Below, in pieces: positions 47,726 through 56,267 of a stretch of DNA of 64,000 nucleotides (position 1 is its first letter; each line of letters opens with the position of its first letter). The stretch is from contig JASMAS010000104.1 in assembly GCA_030754235.1 (NCBI GenBank), positions 1 to 64,000 on the forward strand. The letters are read 5' to 3'. The position numbers and the translations under genes are program-made. The notes below the pieces were generated by a model, which had not been told where the DNA came from, ran no database searches, and worked only from the letters and a program-made list of their open reading frames with translations. This stretch comes from Litorilituus sp. Its GTDB lineage: Bacteria > Pseudomonadota > Gammaproteobacteria > Enterobacterales > Alteromonadaceae.

Positions 47726-48387
47726 CGACTTAGCTCTTGCTCTATTGGCACCCTAAAACCTTGACGACTAAAACGGTTAAGCCCTCTAGTGAGTAAAAAA
47801 CCGACACAACCGGCAAGAATAAGCAACGCTCTAAACAGGCTTAGCCGATCATGATTTGCTTTTTCCAACATTGATGTTAATAATGATTTTTCAAGCGTAA
47901 TGCGTAAATAGCCGTTAAGTTTCTCATCGCGTATTTCACTGATAAAAGGTATAACTTGCTCGCTTGTATCTTTAGTATTAAAGGCTTGATCTATACCATA
48001 GATGGCTTTAATTGATGAAGATGCGTCAGTCATACTCTGGGAAGCCAGTTGTAACCTTCCTTTATCATCATATAAATGAATACTGCTAATATAGTTTGCC
48101 TCAGCTATATTATTTAAGTATGACTGCAATAGTAAACGAGTGGTTTTTTTACTGATCTTTGCAGTATTTTCACTCAAAATAGCTTGTGTACCTGCAACTA
48201 CCTGTTGTAAATATTGCCTGGCTGTTTGCTGAAAATGTTGCTCTATAACACGCTGACTTTTTTCAGTGCTAGAAAGCCAAATAGCCATCAAAATAATGAT
48301 AAGCAAAATAGCACTAACTAATTGCAGAATTTTATTATAAATCGATGATAATTTAGGGTATAAAGGAGTCTTATTTTTGTTCACCAT
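47722..48387 (-). CDS. YtjB/Smp-like membrane protein
   Basis: A 221-residue protein with two transmembrane helices (about 20-42 and near the C-terminus, LFRALLILAGCVGFLLT) flanking a periplasmic domain; it matches the AhpA/YtjB/Smp family, divergent from serB as in E. coli. Function unknown. I take the ATG at 48387, preceded by AGG about 5 bases upstream; the longer frame would run into the serB start region. It overlaps the tatD-like gene end by 4 bases. Confidence 0.82.
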   Translation of the reverse strand: MVNKNKTPLYPKLSSIYNKILQLVSAILLIIILMAIWLSSTEKSQRVIEQHFQQTARQYLQQVVAGTQAILSENTAKISKKTTRLLLQSYLNNIAEANYISSIHLYDDKGRLQLASQSMTDASSSIKAIYGIDQAFNTKDTSEQVIPFISEIRDEKLNGYLRITLEKSLLTSMLEKANHDRLSLFRALLILAGCVGFLLTRGLNRFSRQGFRVPIEQELSR

Positions 48388-48439
48388 GAACCTGCTTCGC
48401 ATATTTATCGCGTAATTAATTATATAATAGAGAGTTAAC

Positions 48440-49453
48440 GTGTCTTTTTCTACCAATGTATTGCCCTTATCACTGGAAAATTATTTCAGACAAAACCCGA
48501 TTAACCAAGATTTCCCTGTAAATTTCTCATTAAATAAGGAGAAGTTATCTTTAACATCAGATAACATACTACCCAATCCTCCCAATGAGCCTATCGTCGA
48601 GTTGGTCATATTTGAACAAACTACTCTGGCTCAATTACAGCGTTTACAAACACAAGCGGCCATAGAGATAACAAGCTTATCAAAGGTAAACAAGCGAAAC
48701 CAACAAGTAAGTTACCGTTTTATTGTCAGCTGTAGTGACTTTACTAAAGCGAGAAAAGCTTTAGCAAACTTCACCCTTGAAAACAATATTGAAGGCGCAT
48801 TGATTAAAGATGCCCCTAAGCTTAATGAGCCTGGTTTATTAGTGATGGATATGGATTCAACAACCATTGAAATTGAATGCATTGATGAAATAGCAAAATT
48901 AGCAGGTGTAGGAGAGCAAGTAGCTACGGTCACTGAACTTGCCATGTTAGGAGAATTAGACTTTAGCCAAAGTCTACATCAAAGAGTTGCCACATTAGAG
49001 AACGCCCCTGAAACAATTTTAGCTCAGGTTGCTAAAAACATTCCTTTAATGGCGGGCCTAGAAAACCTAATTACTGAACTAAAAAAGCATCATTGGCGCG
49101 TTGCTATTGCCTCTGGTGGCTTTACATATTTTGCAGACCATTTAAAGACATTATTAAGTTTAGACGCCACCTTTGCCAATGAACTAGAAATCATTGACGG
49201 CAAATTAACAGGGAAAGTATTGGGCTCTGTGGTTGATGCCCAAGTTAAAGCTGACTCTTTAACCCTGCTAGCTGATCAATATCAATTCCCAGTTTCGCAA
49301 ACGGTTGCTATGGGTGACGGGGCTAATGATTTGATGATGATGGCAGCGGCTGGATTCGGTGTTGCTTTTCATGCAAAACCTATCGTACTTTCGCAAGCTG
49401 ACAGTACTATCAATCAACAAGGACTTGACTGTTTGCTACATTGGTTAGCCTAA
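48440..49453 (+). CDS. serB: Phosphoserine phosphatase
   Basis: Last step of serine synthesis: phosphoserine to serine. HAD motifs: DMDSTTIEIECIDEIA (nucleophile Asp), IASGGFT, GDGANDLMMMAAAG. An N-terminal extension of about 110 residues precedes the HAD domain, as in gammaproteobacterial SerB. GTG start. Divergent from YtjB/Smp, a pairing conserved with E. coli. Confidence 0.96.
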   Translation: MSFSTNVLPLSLENYFRQNPINQDFPVNFSLNKEKLSLTSDNILPNPPNEPIVELVIFEQTTLAQLQRLQTQAAIEITSLSKVNKRNQQVSYRFIVSCSDFTKARKALANFTLENNIEGALIKDAPKLNEPGLLVMDMDSTTIEIECIDEIAKLAGVGEQVATVTELAMLGELDFSQSLHQRVATLENAPETILAQVAKNIPLMAGLENLITELKKHHWRVAIASGGFTYFADHLKTLLSLDATFANELEIIDGKLTGKVLGSVVDAQVKADSLTLLADQYQFPVSQTVAMGDGANDLMMMAAAGFGVAFHAKPIVLSQADSTINQQGLDCLLHWLA

Positions 49454-49512
49454 CTTTTGCGCTAACATCTTAGTATAAAGTAATAGGGTTAACAACGACT
49501 GATTATAGACAA

Positions 49513-51957
49513 TCACTCCATAATCAGTTCGTTTCTCAATAATACCTCTTGAGTTATATCAACAACTTGAATAACCCCCGCAACACTCCAAATATCTTGC
49601 TCTATTTGCTTGCCTCTGTGTATCGCATAAGTACTTACGTAGTTTAATTCAGCGTTCAAATATTCCATATCGGGTTCATCAGTACGAGAAAGCTTTAATT
49701 GTAAACAATAAAACTCCCCACGCTGTAAAGCTCTTCGTATAAAAAAACTTATCGCTTCTGGCGAGTCAAACTCACTATCAAGCATTACATTAACCGACTT
49801 TTCTACTTTTGGCTGTTCAGTATTAATTGCAATATAAATTAATTGGCATACCGGTTCTTTGTTAGCTAATAATGTTCTTAACTCCTGATCTAGAGTGTTA
49901 TTGTTTTGTAATTTAGTTAATAGAGGGTATAAGTTATAACAGTGTTTTCTATCACTCAAACGTTTCATTTGCTCTAATAAATGACTATTCTCTTGATTGG
50001 TTCCTATGACTTCAACCTTATAACGACTACCACTGCTTTGAATAACTAATACCGGGGTCTGCATGTTTTTAACATAATTAGTACGCAACGCACTTCCTAA
50101 CCCAGGAATCAACATAGCGTATTCATCAGTGGTTAATTTATTTCGATTTTTATCAATCAACAATTTAAAAAAAGAGCGGCCAATGTGCTGATGTTCTTTA
50201 ACATGCACACGTAAATTAATAATTGTTTTATTTTTATTTATCCTAACCACTTCGTACGGTAATAATTTAAGATCAAAAGCTGAGGTTATTTTTTGTAATT
50301 TGGGAAAGGTTAAATAAACAATATCGCCGACAATAAGTACTGCGCTACTATTTAATTTAATTTTCAATCCAGAAACAGAAAAGTCTTGAGACACGCCTGT
50401 CCATTTCACCTTTTCACATTCAACAATAGCATCAGTGTGATAAATAAAACGCAGCTCTTGGCGTTGTTTTTTGTAGGTTATTCCTAGTTCATCAACTGGT
50501 GAAGGTGCAATTGTACGCTTGTGTCCAAACAGCTTTAGTTTTGCTGTATTGATATTTTCAGAGGATAAGTATTGATATTGTGATACTAAACTTGGGTGGG
50601 TAATATCATTAATAACTACGGCTAAAGGTAATAAAGCTAAATGACTTTCTACCTCATCAGATGGGGGTAAATTGATATATTGTTTTTTAATAGACAGCGT
50701 TTTTGATAAAGTAAAAGGAGCATAAGATTGACTTTTATCAACGTTTAAATAAGTCAGCTCTGTTATAGCAAAGCTGTCTTTGTTAGCAGCAAAAGCTAAA
50801 AAGGAAGTAAATAATTGATCATTTGTTGATAACTGAAGGTTATCAACAGTATAAAAAAAACTTTTTCCTTGATACTGATGAATAAAACTATAAACGATTA
50901 ATGATTTAGTACTATTACTTGTTGCTATTAATCTCTTTAAGCGCTCTTCATTAAGCAATGCATGCAAAGTGGGCTTACCTGCTTCATCCTGCCAATACTG
51001 AAAAATCGCTTGATTGTTATTTGTTGTTAGTGCATAACGAGGAACTAAAGTCTTATGTTTTTTTTCCAGGAAGACAGGAAGATCAGTAATTTTAGGTAAA
51101 AAAAACTGTTCATAACTTCGTGCTTGTAATGCATAAATAGTATTATCAAGATTAATTTTATAACGGCGCTTATTTCCTTGAATATAAGCCTTAAGAAAAC
51201 CTTTAAAAGCGTCCTTAGGTGAAGAGTCTAAACGTTTGCAACCAAGTAGCTGTATACTGCCTTCAAGGTGACTATTTTGAATTTGATAAGTAAATGAATC
51301 CTGACTACCAAATTGAAAATCCTGCTCTAAACCTGTGAATTTAATAGTAATTATATCGCCAACTTCTAGTTTAGGTTGTTCTGTTAAACGAAATTTACAA
51401 CCATTAACACTAAGGTCAGAACTGGTGGCATTGAGCTGTAAGTTACTTTCAAGAGTTATCGTTAAAGCAATAGCGAAGTTCATTCGCTCTTCAGCACGCT
51501 CAAAATAGTCAGAAAACTTGTATCGCGTTGCTGGATATTGAATATTATCTACTGTTTTGTTGGCTACTTCAGGTACTGTAGGCGCAATACCAGCCTGCTC
51601 TTTTTCATAAATAACCCGAAAATGATTTTCTGTATTTTTTACTGCTTCATAAACACCAAAGGTGTATTCGCCATATAGTTCAACATTATCTTCAAAGGTC
51701 TTAATAGCAAGATCATCTAAAAAATGGCTTTGCCCTTCGTGCTCATACAATCGGCATTGACCGTTAACTAAGCCTCGTAAATCAATTGAACGCATACAAG
51801 GGTTAGCTAAACGCTTAAGTTCCATCTTTACTAAAAACCGTTCGTTTTTCGATAATGTTGTAGTGCTATCAATAAAATTTGAATCAAAGCTACTTTCATT
51901 TACTCTGCCACGAAACTTGTCCAATAAAGTTTTGTATTTACAAAGATCTGTTGTCAT
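49513..51957 (-). CDS. Large PilZ-domain protein with two canonical PilZ motifs
   Basis: An 814-residue soluble protein and paralogue of the 842-residue protein at 25027. Two PilZ units carry complete c-di-GMP motifs: RxxxR at R154-R158 with DLSVNG, and RxxxR at R499-R503 with DFSVSG. The remaining regions (about 20-130, 280-450, 600-814) match no domain I can name but are shared with the paralogue. The gene lies between serB and radA, 60 bases from the serB stop in convergent orientation and divergent from radA. Likely a c-di-GMP effector; partner and output unknown. Confidence 0.88.
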   Translation of the reverse strand: MTTDLCKYKTLLDKFRGRVNESSFDSNFIDSTTTLSKNERFLVKMELKRLANPCMRSIDLRGLVNGQCRLYEHEGQSHFLDDLAIKTFEDNVELYGEYTFGVYEAVKNTENHFRVIYEKEQAGIAPTVPEVANKTVDNIQYPATRYKFSDYFERAEERMNFAIALTITLESNLQLNATSSDLSVNGCKFRLTEQPKLEVGDIITIKFTGLEQDFQFGSQDSFTYQIQNSHLEGSIQLLGCKRLDSSPKDAFKGFLKAYIQGNKRRYKINLDNTIYALQARSYEQFFLPKITDLPVFLEKKHKTLVPRYALTTNNNQAIFQYWQDEAGKPTLHALLNEERLKRLIATSNSTKSLIVYSFIHQYQGKSFFYTVDNLQLSTNDQLFTSFLAFAANKDSFAITELTYLNVDKSQSYAPFTLSKTLSIKKQYINLPPSDEVESHLALLPLAVVINDITHPSLVSQYQYLSSENINTAKLKLFGHKRTIAPSPVDELGITYKKQRQELRFIYHTDAIVECEKVKWTGVSQDFSVSGLKIKLNSSAVLIVGDIVYLTFPKLQKITSAFDLKLLPYEVVRINKNKTIINLRVHVKEHQHIGRSFFKLLIDKNRNKLTTDEYAMLIPGLGSALRTNYVKNMQTPVLVIQSSGSRYKVEVIGTNQENSHLLEQMKRLSDRKHCYNLYPLLTKLQNNNTLDQELRTLLANKEPVCQLIYIAINTEQPKVEKSVNVMLDSEFDSPEAISFFIRRALQRGEFYCLQLKLSRTDEPDMEYLNAELNYVSTYAIHRGKQIEQDIWSVAGVIQVVDITQEVLLRNELIME

Positions 51958-52146
51958 GAATTATCATATCTAATTGTTGGTTAATTCGTTATCATCCTAA
52001 TTTAAAAGCTAATCATATGTATATCGAACTCATCACATATCAATTAAACTAATAAAAGCATTATAAGTTAATTAAATCAAATGTTGCAATAATTATGCCT
52101 ATGACCAATTTTAAAAAAGCGCAATCACTTTCTACAAAGGAAAAAT

Positions 52147-53517
52147 ATGGTAAAGAGTAAAACTGCTTATGTGTGTACCGACTGTGGTTCTGAGTATTCA
52201 CGCTGGCTAGGGCAATGCACAGACTGTAAAGCGTGGAATACTATTTCTGAATTTAGGCAGGCTAAATTACCTAGTCGTGGTGGTAATTTCGCTGGCTTTG
52301 CTGGTAATGCTGCTGGTAATGAAGCAAAAGTTCAAACTCTTGACACCATAGACTTAGCTGACTTACCCCGATTTTCTGCTGGTTTTGCTGAGTTTGATCG
52401 CGTTTTAGGAGGCGGCATAGTGCCAGGCAGCGCGATTTTAATCGGTGGTGAACCTGGCGCGGGTAAAAGTACGCTGTTATTACAAGCTATGTGTTCATTA
52501 GCCACAACAATGCCCGCTTTATATATAACTGGGGAAGAGTCATTACAGCAAGTTGCTATGCGAGCCAAACGTCTAGGACTGCCCACAGATCAATTAAAAA
52601 TGTTATCTGAAACCAGCGTGGAAAACATTTGCCATATTGCTATCAAAGAGCAACCAAAAATCATGGTTATTGACTCTATTCAAGTAATGCATATGAGTGA
52701 AATACAGTCAGCGCCGGGTAGTGTTTCTCAAGTAAGGGAAAGTGCCGCTTATTTGACACGTTTTGCTAAACAACACCATGTCGCTATTTTGCTAGTAGGC
52801 CACGTCACCAAAGATGGTTCACTGGCAGGCCCTAAAGTATTAGAGCATTGCATTGACTGTTCAATAATGCTTGAAGGTAGTACCGACTCCCGTTATAGAA
52901 CATTAAGAGGAAATAAAAACCGTTTTGGGGCTGTAAATGAGCTCGGTGTTTTTGCGATGACAGGCTCAGGGTTAAAAGAAGTGAAAAACCCTTCTGCCAT
53001 TTTCTTAACCCGCAGTGAAGAACAGACTCCCGGTAGTACTGTGATGGTTGTGTGGGAAGGAACTCGGCCACTTTTGGTTGAAATTCAAGCCCTAGTTGAC
53101 CATTCAGCATTAGGCAACCCGCGTCGCGTTGCTGTTGGCGCCGATCAAAACCGTTTATCCATGTTGTTGGCTATTCTACATCGTCATGGTGGCCTACAGC
53201 TAAATGATCAAGATGTTTTTGTTAACGTTGTCGGTGGTGTTAAAGTCACCGAAACAAGTATCGATTTGGCTTTGATCCTTGCATTGGTTTCTAGCTTTAA
53301 AGATAATGCGCTACCACAAGATTTAGTTATTTTCGGTGAAGTAGGCCTATCAGGTGAAATTCGTCCTGTGCCTAGTGGTCAAGAAAGGTTAAATGAAGCG
53401 GCAAAGCATGGTTTTAAACGTGCTATAGTCCCTTATAATAATATGCCCAAACAAAAAATTGCTGAAATGGAAGTGATAGGTGTTAAAAAATTAAGTGATG
53501 CTCTAGACGTTATCTAA
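52147..53517 (+). CDS. radA: DNA repair protein RadA
   Basis: A 456-residue DnaB-like/RecA-like ATPase acting in branch migration and recombination repair. N-terminal zinc finger (CTDCGSEYSRW-x-CTDCKAW), Walker A GEPGAGKST, the KNRFG motif (KNRFGAVNELG) and the C-terminal Lon-like domain with GEVGLSGEIRPV are present. Follows smp-serB as in E. coli, with the PilZ gene inserted. Its last 254 bases have a degenerate second copy at 55946-56202. Confidence 0.98.
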   Translation: MVKSKTAYVCTDCGSEYSRWLGQCTDCKAWNTISEFRQAKLPSRGGNFAGFAGNAAGNEAKVQTLDTIDLADLPRFSAGFAEFDRVLGGGIVPGSAILIGGEPGAGKSTLLLQAMCSLATTMPALYITGEESLQQVAMRAKRLGLPTDQLKMLSETSVENICHIAIKEQPKIMVIDSIQVMHMSEIQSAPGSVSQVRESAAYLTRFAKQHHVAILLVGHVTKDGSLAGPKVLEHCIDCSIMLEGSTDSRYRTLRGNKNRFGAVNELGVFAMTGSGLKEVKNPSAIFLTRSEEQTPGSTVMVVWEGTRPLLVEIQALVDHSALGNPRRVAVGADQNRLSMLLAILHRHGGLQLNDQDVFVNVVGGVKVTETSIDLALILALVSSFKDNALPQDLVIFGEVGLSGEIRPVPSGQERLNEAAKHGFKRAIVPYNNMPKQKIAEMEVIGVKKLSDALDVI

Positions 53518-53863
53518 CATTTAAGGGGTAAGTCATTACCCCGATAAATAATCCTGAATTTACAGCATTTTTTATCAATGTACTGGAGTGAGGCTGATAC
53601 AACAATAAATAGTACACTAATGCGCTAACGTACTAAAATCGAACAAAGTAATCACTAATTGATCTCTTAACTTTGATACCTGCTTAAGTACACAGAAAAA
53701 CTTGCCTCATGTCTTCCTTAGTAAAAAAGATAAATCAGTATTCTTCAATTCTACTATGATGAGTAAGAGTGAAAACTAACAGAGTGTATTTGCTTATTTA
53801 TTTTAATCAGAGTAAAAAATTAATCTTATAATACAAGACTAGAAATACTCAACTAGGTAGAAG
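53518..53863 (+). other. Intergenic gap after radA
   Basis: About 346 bases. A 7-bp stem-loop, GGGGTAA (53525-53531) with TTACCCC (53536-53542), lies 8 bases past the radA stop and may end its transcript, though no U run follows. Otherwise nothing recognised. Confidence 0.55.
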
Positions 53864-55567
53864 CTAAATCATTTGATAAAATTGAGTCATACTCTTTTCT
53901 ATCTCAGTGAAATTACCTTTATCTCCCAAAAAACCTTTCAGTTGAATATCACAATCATTTTGTTTAAAAAAATCAAATTGATTATTATGTTTAACTCCCT
54001 GTGCAACAGGTTTAATTCCTAAAGAGTTTGACATGTCTATTATCGTTTGAGCTATACGACAATAACTTTCATCATTTGGAATTTTATCAATGATGCTTGA
54101 TGATATTTTTATCGTATTTAAAGGAAGCAGCCAGAGATTTTTCAGTGATGATATTCCATGACCAAAATTATCTAATGCTATGACAACGCCAAGTTCTGAT
54201 ACTTTATTTAGCATTAATAACGCGCGTTCGAAATCGGAGGTAAAATACTCTTCTGCTATTTCAATTTCCAATAAATGCGCTGGCAACCTTGTTTGTTTTA
54301 AGGCTGTATTGATTGATAAAGCTAAATCGTGGTTAAAATGTTTCGAGGAAATTTTAACCGATATACACCCACAATCAATCCCATTTTCAAACCACTGATA
54401 ACGCTGTTTACAAGCTTCGATTAGAAGCCAAAGATCGTGATTAACCGACAGACCTAATTCAGCCGACATTTCCCTAAACTTCTCAACCGCCAAGTTGCCA
54501 ATTGTTTTATTATCCCAGTGCAATATAGCTTCCATACCCGATATGCTATTTTTTGACAAATTAACCATTAACTCAAAACAAATTTTTAGTTCATTGTTCA
54601 CTAATGCAGTAGACAATGCCTCCATTATCACTGTTCTACTTATGGTCTCTTTTATCAAGCTAGGTTGAAAAAATTCAAAAGAGCACTGATGCATTCTTTT
54701 CGCGCGATACATTGCTGCATCAGCATGTTTAAGTAAGGTATTTAATGTTTCCCCATCATCGGGGTACTGACTAATACCTATTGATGAGCTAACATAAATT
54801 TTTTGATTATTAATTTCATAAGGCCTGTCTAGTACTTTGGTAATTCTACTTACTGCACTCTCGAGACCTGCACGTGAGTTGACTCCTTCAAGTAATAACA
54901 CAAATTCATCGCCACCAAAACGGCAAACCGTGTCAGTTTTTTGAATGGAGTTACGGAGTCGATGAGCAACTAATCGTAGGAGGTCATCGCCAATTTGATG
55001 ACCAAAATCATCATTAATTTGTTTAAAAAGATCTACATCCAAAAAGAGAATGGCTAGTAGTTCCGTTGTTTTTTTTACATCGATGGCTTTTTTAAAGCTT
55101 TCTTTAAGCATCCTACGGTTAGGCAGGCGGGTTAAATCATCGAAATAAGCCAGTTGATAGATGCCTGCTTCTATAGTTTTTCTCGCTGATATATCACTGA
55201 ACATGCCAACATAACATCCTCCATCATCATCAATATACACAATGCTTAACCACTCAGTAAATAAACAGCCGTTTTTTTTTCTATTGGTTATTTCGCCTTG
55301 CCATGAGCCCTTTTGTTCTATTGATGCCCACATAAACTGATAAAATTCATTGCTGTGAATGCCAGAACGCAATACGTTACTTTTTTTACCGATAACTTCA
55401 GAGGCTTGGTACCCTGTTACCAGGGTAAACGCTGGATTGACCGTTATGATATTACAATCACTATCGGTGATCATAATACAGTCGAGGGATCGCTCAAAAA
55501 ATTTATCAGTAAAAAGTTGGAGTGAATTTATTCTGTCTTTATTAGCTTGATCTACAGAAGTATTCAT
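53864..55567 (-). CDS. PAS-GGDEF-EAL protein with intact GGDEF and degenerate EAL
   Basis: A 567-residue protein: PAS/PAC domain (about 10-140, FERSLDCIMITDSDCNIITVNPAF), GGDEF (about 150-300, RFGGDEFVLLLEG, G218-F222), EAL (about 315-560). The GGDEF keeps its active-site motif, so diguanylate cyclase activity is plausible; the inhibitory RxxD I-site is not intact (QKTD). The EAL domain lacks key residues: EAL reads EAI (E346), the DDFG motif reads DNFG, KID reads KIS, and AEG.E reads AQGVK, so phosphodiesterase activity is doubtful. It has no membrane segment. It occupies the segment between radA and a decayed radA 3' copy. Confidence 0.92.
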   Translation of the reverse strand: MNTSVDQANKDRINSLQLFTDKFFERSLDCIMITDSDCNIITVNPAFTLVTGYQASEVIGKKSNVLRSGIHSNEFYQFMWASIEQKGSWQGEITNRKKNGCLFTEWLSIVYIDDDGGCYVGMFSDISARKTIEAGIYQLAYFDDLTRLPNRRMLKESFKKAIDVKKTTELLAILFLDVDLFKQINDDFGHQIGDDLLRLVAHRLRNSIQKTDTVCRFGGDEFVLLLEGVNSRAGLESAVSRITKVLDRPYEINNQKIYVSSSIGISQYPDDGETLNTLLKHADAAMYRAKRMHQCSFEFFQPSLIKETISRTVIMEALSTALVNNELKICFELMVNLSKNSISGMEAILHWDNKTIGNLAVEKFREMSAELGLSVNHDLWLLIEACKQRYQWFENGIDCGCISVKISSKHFNHDLALSINTALKQTRLPAHLLEIEIAEEYFTSDFERALLMLNKVSELGVVIALDNFGHGISSLKNLWLLPLNTIKISSSIIDKIPNDESYCRIAQTIIDMSNSLGIKPVAQGVKHNNQFDFFKQNDCDIQLKGFLGDKGNFTEIEKSMTQFYQMI

Positions 55568-55945
55568 AATGTGTTGCCCATTATGCTTTCTTTGGGCGCA
55601 TTAATTAATAAGAATAAGGGAAGTAGATTAGAGCTAAATACATAAAAAAAACACTGAGCTTGCATACCTTCTTCCTTAAAGCATAAACGCTACCTAGACT
55701 CGAACTTATATTGCCAAGACAGGCTACACGGTTAACAATTTACCCTACATTTTAAATTAAACAAGTTGTGTAAACTGTAGTTAAACATATAATTTTTTTG
55801 TGAAATTTTTTTGTGAAAAAACAAGTTAAAACGTCATCAGTATAGGCGTAAATGTAACTTTATCAAGACCTAAATTTTTCCCTATAGTACTCTACTCTTT
55901 TTTTATAGAATAAACTCAAGTCTAAAAAAATTAAATAGCGGCACT
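55568..55945 (-). other. Intergenic gap upstream of the PAS-GGDEF-EAL gene
   Basis: About 378 AT-rich bases between the GGDEF-EAL gene start and the radA remnant. It presumably holds the promoter of the GGDEF-EAL gene; I could not place it confidently. No gene is visible. Confidence 0.5.
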
Positions 55946-56202
55946 ATTTGGCTTTGATCCTTGCATTGGTTTCTAGCTTTACAGATAATGCGCTACGATA
56001 AGGTTTAGTTATTTTTGGCGAAATAGGTCTATCAGATGACATTCTGACCTGTACCTAGTGACCAAGAAAGGTTAAATGAAACGACATAGCATGGAGTTTT
56101 AAACATGCTATAGTCCCTTATAATAATATGCTCAAACAAAAAATTTCAGCAATGGAAGTTATAGGTGCTAAAAAGTTAAGTGATGCTCTAGACGTTATTT
56201 AG
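55946..56202 (+). pseudogene. radA: Decayed copy of the 3' end of radA
   Basis: The segment aligns base by base with the last 254 bases of radA (53264-53517), with about 30 differences over 257 positions counted by eye (roughly 88 percent identical), ending in the same VLD..VI stop context. It contains an in-frame stop (TAA at 55999-56001, replacing a CAA codon) and a net insertion of three bases in two places, so it encodes nothing. It begins abruptly and has no 5' part of radA. It lies 65 bases before the dipeptidyl peptidase gene. Confidence 0.9.
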
Positions 56203-56267
56203 GTTCACTCAAATACAAACAACCTCTCTCCCAGTTTGAATTAACTCATTAACAACAAGATATTTTC

